From assembly GCF_003013715.1 (NCBI RefSeq), contig NC_072814.1:1302001-1366000 (forward strand): DNA of 64,000 nt. The letters run 5' to 3'. Positions 1 to 9,315 of this stretch are shown here, piece after piece (the first letter of the stretch is position 1; the number at the start of each line of letters is the position of its first letter). The DNA is from Candidozyma auris (lineage: Eukaryota > Ascomycota > Pichiomycetes > Serinales > Metschnikowiaceae). The notes under the pieces are model-generated. The model saw nothing but the letters and a program-made list of their open reading frames with translations. It was not told where the DNA came from and ran no database searches. The translations under genes were made by a program, and so were the position numbers.

Positions 1-302
1 ATGATTCTCACCGAGGCACCGAAGGTCTTTGGAGGCAAGTTCTTCTTGAAGTTGGCTCTCACAACACCGTTGTTACCGTGGGTTCTGGTGACCTTGCCCC
101 AGATCACTCTGATCTTAGTGCCTCTGATCTCCTTCTGGGCTCTGTACACGTAGGCAATTCTCTTACCCAAGTAGAATCTGGCATCCTGGGTGTTGGAGAC
201 ACCCTCGATCTGGATGAGCGACGTGTTAGGGTGGTTCACGTTCTTGGAACGCTGGTAGGACAAGTGCTTACCCTTAACGTACAATCTGTGAGATTCAGCC
301 AT
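1..302 (-). CDS. RPL33: 60S ribosomal protein eL33 (RPL33 / L35a), 3' end cut by window edge
   Basis: This is a structural protein of the large cytosolic ribosomal subunit. About 100 residues are present, from [19 protein letters not shown] through the conserved [29 protein letters not shown] and [11 protein letters not shown] blocks. The family is about 107 residues long, so only the last few codons lie outside the window. The reading frame is open from the ATG; the intron that splits the S. cerevisiae copy near its start is absent here. The gene reads leftward, and its promoter lies in the 303-728 gap, which carries Tbf1- and Cbf1-type sites. Confidence 0.96.
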   Translation of the reverse strand, partial: MAESHRLYVKGKHLSYQRSKNVNHPNTSLIQIEGVSNTQDARFYLGKRIAYVYRAQKEIRGTKIRVIWGKVTRTHGNNGVVRANFKKNLPPKTFGASVRI

Positions 303-728
303 TGGTAGTTTGAACAGTGGTTGGTGGGAGGAAGGAAGAAATCTTCAAAAACTTTTTCTCACTGTGGTAGGAAAAATTCTCGCGGTACTGCAGGAAGCTC
401 GAGACTTTTCTAACTTTTCACTATCTCTCACTAACATACTTTTTCTCTATAGTGAGGTGCGGTACTTGCAGGACTGCAGACAATCTGACGATTCCCTTGA
501 TACATTGGAGACGTGGTCACGTGTACCCGGTGTTTCAGCCCTAATATTGGGCACGTGAGAAGCAGCTCCTCGCAATCCACCATTTTGCACCCGTTCTCTC
601 AAGCCATAATTGATACCTGCCTGTAGCTCTAGATGTCTCTAATTGTACTAAACTAGTTCAATTTGCCTGTATTACTACTCCATCGAATATCTGTGTAGAC
701 CCCACCAGGACCGGTGTTGATACACCAT
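303..728 (-). promoter_or_regulatory. RPL33 upstream region with Tbf1- and Cbf1-like sites
   Basis: This gap lies between KES1 and RPL33, both transcribed leftward. It contains GTCACGTG at 516-523, AGCCCTAA at 537-544 and CACGTG at 552-557, all within about 45 bp and 215-255 bp upstream of the RPL33 start. In Candida albicans, ribosomal-protein promoters are known to use Tbf1 (ARCCCTAA-type) with Cbf1 (CACGTG), so this trio fits a ribosomal-protein control region. No other gene is visible in the gap. Confidence 0.7.
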
Positions 729-1988
729 CTAGATCTTAATCTCCTTCTCATTGTGCCACTTCTCCAAGTTCACTCTCCAGTGTTTGGCCTCGCCATTCTC
801 CTTCTTTGACCCCCGAAGCGTGCCTGAAGGCACATTGTCCACAGATAAGCTTGCAATATTTCCCAAACTTAAGAGAGGATCGTCCCCGGCTTTGCCATCT
901 TTAAGGTCGACACAATCAAACCACCTAGTCTGCCACTTGATCCCCGACGCAGCCTCTTGCTTTCTCATTTCTCTCTGTTCATTCTCGATTAGAGACTTTT
1001 CTTCCTGAATCAAGTCGTAGTCGCTCTTGCGAATAGCGTCTGCAACCTTTCTCCATGCTTTCCTCAGCTCCAATGCGTGCTGCTCCTCTATTGGCTTCAC
1101 ATGCAAATGTTCGGGGGTTTTGGCTAATGCGTCGTAGAACAACTCCCCTTTGCTCGAAGGCTTCTCGTTACCCTTGGCGATGTATGACTTGGCGGACCAC
1201 TGGCCAGAAATGGTGGCAAGAGCATTCTCCTTATCAGCGCTAGCAAGCTTATCGGCGTAAACGCGAGCCTTAAATGTATTCTTCTTGCCGCTGAAATAAC
1301 CTCTCCCCGAGTAATCAATTACTGCTAAGTAACCGTTGGAGCTCTGGATGTATGAGGTGCCTTCTAATTCAACAAAAGGCGATGCAGTGATAAGCCCCTC
1401 AATGTGCAAGGGAGGTAATGTGATCAAGTAAGTTTCTTTGAGATCCTTGTATTCCAAAATAGCATGTCCGTACTGTTTCACGCTAATTGAAGCAGTACTA
1501 ATTGTGGCACGAATGCCATTGTAACCTTGCAAAAGTACATTGTTCTTATCGTTGATGATAGCGTAACCTGTGACAGGAGGATGGTGAGACACTTGCTCCG
1601 ACAAGAGCACAGTCTCGCCAAACTTCTGCTCTTTAGACTCATCCTTCCACGATCCCACAAAAACTTCACCCAAGAATGGGTTTAAAGGCTTCTTCTCTGA
1701 ACCCATGCTCTCATTTCTAGAACAGTATTGCGACCGCAAGGTGGAGATAAACCATTTGGTCACTGCAAGCATTCTCTTAACCGCATTGGACTGCTCCTCG
1801 TCCTTAGTTTCTCCTCCGCTAATAAAGTTAGGCTCCAACAAGAGATCCGGGTGTTCACCCCAATACTGAGAGTATTCAACTAGGGAGGTTGGTGAAAGGA
1901 TGAATGGAGGCGCAGTCAAGGAGGACAAGTCACCATTGAAGGAGGTGATGGACTTGAGGAAAGATGTCCACGAAGCTGACAGTGCCAT
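729..1988 (-). CDS. KES1: Oxysterol-binding protein homologue Kes1/Osh4
   Basis: The 419-residue protein exchanges sterol and phosphatidylinositol-4-phosphate between membranes and damps Golgi PI4P signalling. It is a minimal ORP: a lipid-binding barrel with no PH domain. The family signature EQVSHHPP is at residues 131-138. It is preceded by [13 protein letters not shown] (about 97-109) and an N-terminal lid/ALPS-like segment ([15 protein letters not shown], about 6-20). Length matches S. cerevisiae Kes1 (434). The ATG at 1988 begins exactly where homologues begin. The gene is transcribed toward RPL33, 426 bp away. Confidence 0.96.
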   Translation of the reverse strand: MALSASWTSFLKSITSFNGDLSSLTAPPFILSPTSLVEYSQYWGEHPDLLLEPNFISGGETKDEEQSNAVKRMLAVTKWFISTLRSQYCSRNESMGSEKKPLNPFLGEVFVGSWKDESKEQKFGETVLLSEQVSHHPPVTGYAIINDKNNVLLQGYNGIRATISTASISVKQYGHAILEYKDLKETYLITLPPLHIEGLITASPFVELEGTSYIQSSNGYLAVIDYSGRGYFSGKKNTFKARVYADKLASADKENALATISGQWSAKSYIAKGNEKPSSKGELFYDALAKTPEHLHVKPIEEQHALELRKAWRKVADAIRKSDYDLIQEEKSLIENEQREMRKQEAASGIKWQTRWFDCVDLKDGKAGDDPLLSLGNIASLSVDNVPSGTLRGSKKENGEAKHWRVNLEKWHNEKEIKI

Positions 1989-2319
1989 TGTACAACGAAG
2001 AAAGTGGTGTAATTAGTGCTCTAGATGCAAACAGAGATCGCCACTCCAAGCTGGTACGACGGAACAAATGGGTAGGTAACCCTTTGGTGGACGGGTGTGC
2101 ACAGTGCAAGGGTATAAGGGTATAAGCAAGTTTGCGTGTTCCTGCAGCTTCTCGTATAACAAGAGCAACGACACTTTTCACAAGAAACGTTATCGGATAG
2201 ATGAATTTTTGCGTAATTAGACGTCTCTGACATGCTTGATCGCATATGATGCAAAAAACATTTGGGCTTTCTATGTCCGACTCATGCACTCGTTTTCTGA
2301 TGTCGCATTTTGCAACCAT
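1989..2319. other. Intergenic, KES1 promoter / GWT1 3' end
   Basis: This 331-bp gap lies between two leftward genes. It holds TTTTGCAACCA at 2308-2318, directly beside the GWT1 stop; this is a divergent copy of the dispersed TGGCTGCRAAA word. Two GTATAAG words near 2110-2125 could serve as a TATA element for KES1. I see no gene. Confidence 0.5.
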
Positions 2320-3762
2320 TTAGAGTTTGATGTATATCTTGAACTTGTGCAACACAACAGCGACTGAGGTCCATGTAAGCGCATAACCAATTAAAAGAGC
2401 GTAGGTTTTTGCCTCGTTTACTTCCAATGTGTTGATGGTCATGTTGACAAGCCCGGTGAGCAAGTTGGCCAAAAGGAAAATCGCTAGGCCGTTGGCGTTG
2501 ATGGCATCAAGCACCGTCAGCTTAAGAGGTCCAATGAAACGTTCAACCATGTTGTAGCCCAACAAGAATACGGCATTGTAGCTGACCACCCAGAGTACAT
2601 AGGGAAGATTCGCTAATCTGCGAGAAATCGAGCCCGTGTGAAAAGATTCCCTTGCAACGTAGAATAAGCTGTGAGAGATCACCGTCATAATTACCAAGCC
2701 CTGAGTTGTCGTGACCGTGAAATACTTGTTTCCCTTGCCACGGGCATATGATCCCCAAAGATTATTTGGAGTTGGTTTTGAAGTTAGAACAAAGGAGCCA
2801 AAAGATTGACCAAAGATGAATATGCTGAGGTACCCGCAAAAGGACCAGAGCCCCTCTTTATTCATAGCAAAAAGTGACTCCTGTCTGTTGGACTCATCTA
2901 AAATGAAGGTAAGCAAGCCAGTATTGTTCAATGTCCATTCGTAGATGCATCCAATGGCAAGAGCAACGATGAACCTGGGGACTATGTTCAATATCGGATC
3001 AAGAATACCCAACATTATAGGCAAAAGCCCCAAAGTCATGAAGAAATTCCAGTGGATGCCATATTCAGTAGCATGTTCTTGGTACTCTAAGGATTTGACG
3101 CTAACGAGTCGAATCAAACCTAACGCAAGCACTGGTAACGCCTTCAGGGTGTTGTGTAGAAGCAATCTTCCGTAAGAAATGCCCTTGTTGTCAACTATAA
3201 GCTTCCTTTTAATAACGGCACGAGAATTGGCCAATCCCATGGAAAACACAAAAGAGCCCACTCCAAGATCCATTAGTGAGGTACCCCAGGTTTCGACCTT
3301 GGCAAACCTTCGAGGAAACGCGTGGAAGTCCACAGCTAAAATGGCCAAGTTGGTGATGACAAGCATATGTGCTCTATACGCTGTGATGAAGGACTTGATG
3401 GGGAGGAACTCTTTGGGAGGTTCAGTCTTTTTCGAAGACTCACGCTTACTCGACTTATTCACGCTCTTCTTCACCATTCCATAAACGAAGATCACCAATG
3501 CGAGCCCCAACGAGTGAAGATACACGCGATCCACCCTTGAACTGAACACAGTTATCGCCTGAAGGAGCAAAAGCTCATCAAAGAAGAACTCCCACATGAG
3601 GGAGCCGTGCAGAGCCCATTCTAGGCTCGGAAGAAGGTACTTCTTGAAAATTGTATGTGATACGTAGCCAGCTAATGCTACACCTGTTACCAAGTAAATT
3701 TCCTCGATCAGGCCGCCATTGAGGTTGGAGACGAACTGTTCTTTTTGCTCTTTCAAAGACAT
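2320..3762 (-). CDS. GWT1: GPI-anchored wall transfer protein 1 (inositol acyltransferase)
   Basis: Gwt1 is the ER membrane enzyme that acylates the inositol of glucosaminyl-PI during GPI-anchor synthesis; it is the known target of gepinacin/manogepix-type inhibitors. The 480-residue protein has about a dozen hydrophobic segments. It contains the strongly conserved block around residues 145-175 (AILAVDFHAFPRRFAKVETW, then GTSLMDLGVGSFVFSMG), then LEYQEHATEYGIHWNFF, SRRLANLPYVLWV and NGLAIFLLANLLTGLVNM. It ends with the family's usual basic tail, KIYIKL. The ATG at 3762 matches the conserved N-terminus (KEQFVSNLNGG). It functionally precedes the GPI-anchored protein encoded at 32964-34430. Confidence 0.96.
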   Translation of the reverse strand: MSLKEQKEQFVSNLNGGLIEEIYLVTGVALAGYVSHTIFKKYLLPSLEWALHGSLMWEFFFDELLLLQAITVFSSRVDRVYLHSLGLALVIFVYGMVKKSVNKSSKRESSKKTEPPKEFLPIKSFITAYRAHMLVITNLAILAVDFHAFPRRFAKVETWGTSLMDLGVGSFVFSMGLANSRAVIKRKLIVDNKGISYGRLLLHNTLKALPVLALGLIRLVSVKSLEYQEHATEYGIHWNFFMTLGLLPIMLGILDPILNIVPRFIVALAIGCIYEWTLNNTGLLTFILDESNRQESLFAMNKEGLWSFCGYLSIFIFGQSFGSFVLTSKPTPNNLWGSYARGKGNKYFTVTTTQGLVIMTVISHSLFYVARESFHTGSISRRLANLPYVLWVVSYNAVFLLGYNMVERFIGPLKLTVLDAINANGLAIFLLANLLTGLVNMTINTLEVNEAKTYALLIGYALTWTSVAVVLHKFKIYIKL

Positions 3763-4968
3763 GTTGCAAAAAGTGATAGCTGGAAGCTTCTTGATTCACG
3801 TAGGGCTCGATGCAGGCCATAGCAAAAGAGGGTTACGTTAGCGTGATTTGACGAACAAAGATTGTATAAATTTTTTAGTGGCTTCTGGCACAAAAAAGAA
3901 GCTGATCAAATTTTCTGTGAGTCAATATCTGCCAACATGTTTGAGCGGTCCGAAGGTTACTACGACGTAAGTAAGCGACGTACTTTAGTGTAGAATGGCT
4001 GCGAAAACACGCAAAGTGGAGCTGAAAGGCCTGTGATGGAACTTGAGCACCACGATTATTATCTTACTTCTTCTCTTGTATCTTTCACTGATACTACGAG
4101 TTGCCTGACACTCCTTTAATTTTTTTCTCAAGTGTCATGTTATATGTACTTATGGTAGTGGACAACAAGACTCCGAACGTTCAACTAGATGTAAAAGACA
4201 CACAAACGCACATTCATTAGCTCTTTAACACCGTGCATACAAAAAATTCAAAGCTTTAGATATTTGCTTCTCCATTAGAGAACTCCTGGCAAAACACTAA
4301 ACATTCTTGACTGCATGTGCAGGCTGTTCCTGAAAGTACTTAAAAGTTGGTGAATATATAAATGTTTTACAGAAAAGAGCCAGAAAACTGACAGTCGTAC
4401 ATTATCTTTCTCATTGTTCCCTATTTTTCGTGATAAGAAGGCACACCTTTTTCATCCTAAGCTTCATTGCCAGTGTGCTCTCTCTGCGCTATCACATTCT
4501 CAGAATGGCTGCGAAAAAGCTTTCCTAGAATTCACTCTCGATGAACACAGACCTCGATTGGAAAAATAAAAAATAAAAAAAATAAAATAAAAAAGAATAC
4601 CTCTGAATTGTGTCCAGGCACTTCAATCGCAACCTGTGTCTCCTCCTCCAGCCTCGCACAAGCCTTACTATATACGGATATGTCCCACAGCCCGCAACCC
4701 GTACACAGCTTGACTCAAGTAGAATACAAGCCGTCATCAACGAGATCGGCGGCACTTTCAACTTTCATAGTCACCATTTCACAGTCTACTTTTATTTTTT
4801 TTTACTTTTTTGTTTCTTAGACAACCTATTTTATGTCAATCTACCACCGATAGTTCCTCAGCCAGCAGTGTGCACTAAACAAGTAAAAAAACTTCTCGTA
4901 CAATTTACCCCAGATATCAACACCCACGAAAACCCACATTACTCAAGTCAGGTTCAACACCACACAGA
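3763..4968. other. 1.2-kb divergent intergenic region between GWT1 and SPO7
   Basis: No convincing gene was found. The region holds two near-identical copies of the dispersed word, both inside AGAATGGCTGCGAAAA (core at 3996-4006 and 4506-4516). A TAGGGCT heptamer (Tbf1-like, 3801-3807) lies about 40 bp upstream of GWT1. There are A/T-rich tracts near 4560-4600 and 4788-4815, before SPO7. A short ATG exon-like stretch at 3937-3966 followed by GTAAGT was considered and rejected. Confidence 0.5.
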
Positions 4969-6192
4969 ATGTCTGAGACACTAGAGCTTTCGCCTCGTTC
5001 AGACGACGACGGCATGCTCTCAGACCTGCCTCAGCTCAATCACGGCAGCTCGTTAAGTTCCATCGCCATGGACGACGAAAAACGATGGTCTCCGTCAGAA
5101 GTGGGCTCTGAGTCGGATGGAGGCAAAGATTTGGGCAACACGGTTTATTCGAGTGCCTCTGAGCTGGAATCACAGCTGGTGAAGGCGAAAGAGCCTCGAA
5201 AGAAGAAGGGGAAAGCGCCTACGCCAGGGCTGGGGCTGGGGCTTCTGCCGAAACAGAAAAAGAAAGTAAGGAGGAAGTCTAGGAACCTGGATGTGTTTCT
5301 GGAGAAGTCTCACCGTTCAGAGCTTCATGGAAGCGGTTACACGCTGACTCCAGCAGCAGGCAAAATATTTCGGAACTTGCTTATCTTGGAAGAGAGTCTT
5401 CGACAACAGGTTATGCAACAACGGGCGCTTCGAAGAAAGTACTTGACGTTTTTGGCAGTTCTCTGCTCTTTAATTGCATTCATTTCTCATCACTTATATT
5501 TCAATGACCACAGCGCCTCAGTGAGAGTGCTGCTCCAGCTCATGCTTCTAGCGCTTTCTGTGACCTTGATGCTATACCACTTATCTGGTGAGTACCAAAA
5601 GACAATTGTTCTTCCGAGAAAGTTTCTCTCGTCAACAAATAAAGGCTTGCGCCAACTCAATTTGCGTTTGGTCAAGATAAAAACCTCCATGACCGACACC
5701 ACTGTCGACCTCATACGAGAGGCAGGTCTTTTTTTGTGTACTATGTGTCTACGAAGCTGTCACACTGTCTACCCATCTATGATACAGAACCCAAACTCCA
5801 GATTAGAGGTGTTTTTGGTCTCGGCTCAGCTGCAGTGCCAGCCACGGTTCGGCCTAACCGACGTGAAATTGACTCTCTTACCTCGTTCGTTCAACACTGA
5901 TATCCGAGAGGGATGGGAGCTATACAGAAATGAGTTCTGGGTGAACGAGGGCGTCAGAAGAAGAATCGCCATGATGGAGTTTGTCAGTGGGCCCGCAGAA
6001 GATAAACTGAGGGCAAAGAAAGAAAAGAAGGAGCGTCGCAAACCTAGAATCCCAACGGCAAAGGACCTTCCAAACCCCCATCAGGCCAACCCGGCCAATT
6101 TGGACGGATTGTTCCTGCCCCAGGAACTCTCCAAGGAGAATCTTGAGGCTCTAGGAAAGGCGGAGAGTCTCGATATGGAGGCTTCTTTTTAG
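4969..6192 (+). CDS. SPO7: Spo7, regulatory subunit of the Nem1-Spo7 phosphatase
   Basis: Spo7 binds the Nem1 phosphatase at the nuclear/ER membrane. The complex dephosphorylates Pah1 (lipin), controlling triacylglycerol synthesis and nuclear shape. The 407-residue protein has a long acidic/serine-rich N-terminal extension (1-120) absent from the 259-residue S. cerevisiae protein. The conserved core follows: KIFRNLLILEESLRQQ (132-147), two membrane segments (about 159-178 and 187-206), LSGEYQKTIVLPRKF, SSTNKGLRQLNLRLVK, QPRFGLTDVKLTLLPRSF and REGWELYRNEFW. The C-terminus is lysine/arginine-rich. CTG codons are common in the extension, so some printed leucines are probably serines. Confidence 0.92.
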   Translation: MSETLELSPRSDDDGMLSDLPQLNHGSSLSSIAMDDEKRWSPSEVGSESDGGKDLGNTVYSSASELESQLVKAKEPRKKKGKAPTPGLGLGLLPKQKKKVRRKSRNLDVFLEKSHRSELHGSGYTLTPAAGKIFRNLLILEESLRQQVMQQRALRRKYLTFLAVLCSLIAFISHHLYFNDHSASVRVLLQLMLLALSVTLMLYHLSGEYQKTIVLPRKFLSSTNKGLRQLNLRLVKIKTSMTDTTVDLIREAGLFLCTMCLRSCHTVYPSMIQNPNSRLEVFLVSAQLQCQPRFGLTDVKLTLLPRSFNTDIREGWELYRNEFWVNEGVRRRIAMMEFVSGPAEDKLRAKKEKKERRKPRIPTAKDLPNPHQANPANLDGLFLPQELSKENLEALGKAESLDMEASF

Positions 6193-6217
6193 ATGTTCTA
6201 TTAGAATTCACTATGCA

Positions 6218-7633
6218 TTAATACAAGGCACTAATCTGCTGGGCGACTTTCCGTCCAAATACGACACATTCGAGTAACGAGCTACCACCAAGTCGGTTGC
6301 CTCCATGAAGTCCACCGCTCACCTCGCCTATAGCGAAGACATTTTTCATCTGCTTACCTGATTTTGTAAGTATTTGAGCTTTATCATTGATTGATACACC
6401 ACCCATAGTAAAGTGAAGCACAGGTGTGACAAACCCGTAGTAGAATTGGGTGCCAAATGGGTTACCGAAACTGGGCCTGCCCAAATCATCATTCCCAATG
6501 GCTTCATTGTACTGGCGCAAACCTTGCTCGATCTTTTCAGGCGCAAGTCTTCCTGAAGCAATGGCCGCAAGTTTGGTAGTGACGTCCTTAGCGTCACCTT
6601 TGAACATGAGATTTTGTGACATGTAGAAGTCAATATGTGGTTTGGCCTTAATATAATCTTCCTCGCTGACGGCAATAATGCAGACTGCGTGGCCGTTATC
6701 GTTGGCACAATGTTGAAACACCCCTTCAGTGACGTTATCTCTCGTGGTCAACTCATTCACAAAGCGAGCTCCTGTGTTGGGAGAGAGAAGAATACCGCCG
6801 ATGGCTCTGATCAATTCTCCACAGAGAAACTTCCACTTACTATTAATAGTCTCCTCATTTTTGAGCTGAACAAACCCTGTCGGGTGAATTTGTATAGCGT
6901 CCATGTCAATTAGGTCGGCATCGAGGTGCAACTCGGCGATTTTTTGGCCGTCGCCAGTGGTCTGCTGTCCGTTTGTCAGAGGCAAGTGAACAAGATCAGG
7001 TCTGTAGCGCCGAAGAAGGCTCGAGGAGGTGAAGTCGGCCGAGTAGCCGCCGGTGGCTAGGATGATGTTATTGGCAAGAAGTGTCCTTCTATTCTTCTCG
7101 CCGTCTTCCACTTCGATACCGTCAGCTGTGAAGTCTGAATGCTTTCTAAACCCTTTGAATGTAGTCTTTTTCAAAACGTCAACGTTGTCTGCTCCTTCGA
7201 TTTTCTTCATTAGCGCTGACACTATAGCGAATCCAGGTGGGAGCGATCCTTTGCCCCTGTGGGTTCTAGCAAACGAATGGCCACCCAACTGTGCCACGGC
7301 ACTCAAGTCCACGCCACACTCATCCGAAAGCCAGTGGACAGCATCGGCAGAGTTGTTGGCCAAAACGTTCACCAACTCCTGCTTGGACCGTCCTTTGCCT
7401 GACTTCATTGTATCCTGAGCAAACAACTCCACGGAATCTCCGGGCTCTTGGAACCGCGTAGGGGCTCCATTGATTCCCGAAGAGGCCTTGATTGAGTTGC
7501 CGCCCAATTTGTCTGTTTTCTCCACGAGGGCCACTTTCAACCCCAGTTGTGCTAGGGAAAGCGTCAGCGTGAGTCCAGCCAAGCCTGAGCCAACGACAAC
7601 AGCGTCGTAGCGTGTAGCTGCCATGGTGGACAT
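6218..7633 (-). CDS. OSM1: Fumarate reductase (soluble, FAD-dependent) Osm1/Frd1-like
   Basis: The enzyme reduces fumarate to succinate to reoxidise FADH2/NADH, supporting anaerobic growth and oxidative protein folding. The first in-frame ATG (7633) gives 471 residues starting MSTMAATRYDAVVVGSGLAGL, which contains the FAD Rossmann motif GSGLAG. GGNSIKASSGING, AQLGGHSFARTHR, GQQTTGDGQK, QIHPTGF, ELTTRDNVT, HFTMGGV and GEVSGGLHGGNRLGGSSLLECVVFGR follow; these are the fumarate-binding and flavin signatures. The frame stays open upstream of the ATG without another AUG. S. cerevisiae Osm1 is dually targeted to ER and mitochondria by alternative starts, so the N-terminus here is uncertain. Its 3' end lies 25 bp from the convergent SPO7. 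Confidence 0.93.
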   Translation of the reverse strand: MSTMAATRYDAVVVGSGLAGLTLTLSLAQLGLKVALVEKTDKLGGNSIKASSGINGAPTRFQEPGDSVELFAQDTMKSGKGRSKQELVNVLANNSADAVHWLSDECGVDLSAVAQLGGHSFARTHRGKGSLPPGFAIVSALMKKIEGADNVDVLKKTTFKGFRKHSDFTADGIEVEDGEKNRRTLLANNIILATGGYSADFTSSSLLRRYRPDLVHLPLTNGQQTTGDGQKIAELHLDADLIDMDAIQIHPTGFVQLKNEETINSKWKFLCGELIRAIGGILLSPNTGARFVNELTTRDNVTEGVFQHCANDNGHAVCIIAVSEEDYIKAKPHIDFYMSQNLMFKGDAKDVTTKLAAIASGRLAPEKIEQGLRQYNEAIGNDDLGRPSFGNPFGTQFYYGFVTPVLHFTMGGVSINDKAQILTKSGKQMKNVFAIGEVSGGLHGGNRLGGSSLLECVVFGRKVAQQISALY

Positions 7634-8583
7634 GGAGGCGATTCGATAAGTTAGTGAACGAGCCCACAAAACAAAATAGTATGCGCCCACAAGAAAGAGT
7701 GGGAGACGGAGGTATAAGAGTTTAAAGTGTATGTTGAGGAAGTGTGCTTAAAAGAGTGCTCCCAGAGCGTTTTTTCGCAGCCAACCTGCCTATTTAAGTA
7801 GCCCTTGGCTCAGAAATCACCTGATGACCCAACCTCGTGATGGCCCCTGGCCAGGTGCCGTCATAAGTGATTCCTGAGTCAATGGCGGAGGCGGAGGTCC
7901 ATTATTCCTGGGTCTTCATTGGCTTCATAATTTCAGGCTCGATGAATGTGTAGATGGCAATGCACTAGTGCTGACTGCAATTGGAAACTGTTATCAATAG
8001 GCTGCGAAATAGTTATTTGAGAGATGGCTGCAAGAATGGTTGTAAAGGACATAGGAAGATTGGATCTAGATGTTAAACGTTCCAAGACAGGCACATAAAC
8101 TTTGAGTGAGCTCTGTAAGTTTTTTACGTAGTGAATTCTGTGGGTCCTGAGAGTGTTACCTATCATTTTGCAATCTTAAGGCACCTCAACTGCAGAGCTG
8201 GCAACCATTAATTACGACACCCATAAGCTTTAAACCCTTTTCTAAAGTATATCAGCCTCGAAAGCATGAAGCTATTTGGAACTTGGCCTTGCCATTAACT
8301 GGGATTGGTGTCTCTAACACTGAGGAGCACACTATCTACAAGCGGAGTCGCACTCGCCCTTATGTATTCCAACAAACAACTCATACTTCTGAATAAGCGA
8401 TTATAACAATCGGTAATTTCAGGGCTCGTAATTTAGATCAATGAACAGGTTGGTTTTTTTTTTTTATTTGTTTTGTTTTGTTTGGTACAATGGGTTTCTC
8501 TTCGATCTCTGTCACGTGATCTACCTCCCACTATATACCTTGATCTATCATCATTTCTAATCAATCAAACCCTACTTTCCCCC
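7634..8583. promoter_or_regulatory. Divergent OSM1 / YTH1 promoter region
   Basis: This 950-bp gap carries the dispersed word in three forms: TTTTTCGCAGCCA at 7771-7783 (about 140 bp upstream of OSM1), AGGCTGCGAAA at 7999-8009, and a degenerate TGGCTGCAAGA at 8025-8035. Near YTH1 there is GTCACGTG at 8511-8518, a TATATA box at about 8532-8537, and AACCCTA at 8568-8574, just before the ATG. No gene is visible. Confidence 0.55.
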
Positions 8584-9234
8584 ATGCTTCGACTCGACCC
8601 TATCATCCACCCTGACACGAGAAACAAGAGATTCAAGTTTGAGGATTTCCTTCGCAGTGAGTACTCTTTCGGTCTAGATCCCGACAGACCCGTGTGTCAG
8701 TTCTACCGACCCAGCCAACCTTCGTCATGTCCCAATGGACCTCTATGTCCCAACAAGCATGTTCCTGCTATGTACAACAACAAAATCGTGTGCAAACATT
8801 GGCTTCGAGGGCTTTGTAAGAAAAATGATCACTGTGAGTTTCTTCACGAGTACAACTTGAGAAAGATGCCCGAGTGTCTCTTCTACTCGAAGAACGGGTA
8901 TTGTACTCAGACACAAGAGTGTTTATATTTGCATATCGATCCTCAGCAGAAGATCCCTGAGTGCCAGGCGTACGAACAGGGCTTCTGTCCTGAGGGTCCC
9001 AAGTGTCCAAACAGACATGTTAGGAAAATCATGTGCCCGATGTATTTGACTGGCTTTTGCCCTAAGGGCTACGAATGTGACTATAGTCATCCTCGGTACG
9101 ATCCAAACATCATCAAGGAAAGTAAAGTAAAGAAGCTAATCAAGGGTGAGACAAGAGAGCTTGAAAAGATATCTTATGATCAGCCTATTACTGATGTGGT
9201 GAGAACAACTGAGTCCCCTGCTCCAGCAAGCTAA
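8584..9234 (+). CDS. YTH1: Yth1, CCCH zinc-finger subunit of cleavage and polyadenylation factor
   Basis: Yth1 (CPSF30 family) binds pre-mRNA at the poly(A) site within the cleavage/polyadenylation complex in the nucleus. The 216-residue protein starts at ATG 8584, where homology begins ([29 protein letters not shown]). The open frame 5' of this ATG is non-conserved promoter sequence. Five tandem CCCH fingers are visible: [52 protein letters not shown] and [14 protein letters not shown]. Length matches S. cerevisiae (208). Confidence 0.96.
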   Translation: MLRLDPIIHPDTRNKRFKFEDFLRSEYSFGLDPDRPVCQFYRPSQPSSCPNGPLCPNKHVPAMYNNKIVCKHWLRGLCKKNDHCEFLHEYNLRKMPECLFYSKNGYCTQTQECLYLHIDPQQKIPECQAYEQGFCPEGPKCPNRHVRKIMCPMYLTGFCPKGYECDYSHPRYDPNIIKESKVKKLIKGETRELEKISYDQPITDVVRTTESPAPAS

Positions 9235-9315
9235 ATATGCCTTTGCAAATCACACCTAAATAGCTACAATTGACGGTTGACGAAAACTATGTATAGTTAT
9301 TATTGTAGAGTCCTA

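Noticed and set aside
420..465. CACTAAC followed by CTATAG on the plus strand, like an intron end
   Set aside because: The neighbouring gene RPL33 reads the other way, no donor or exon fits on the plus strand, and RPL33 has an uninterrupted frame.
3937..4140. ATG with ten codons (MFERSEGYYD) followed by GTAAGT, like the first exon of a small spliced gene between GWT1 and SPO7
   Set aside because: No TACTAAC-type branch site follows, and every acceptor tried gives a short, unconserved-looking peptide.
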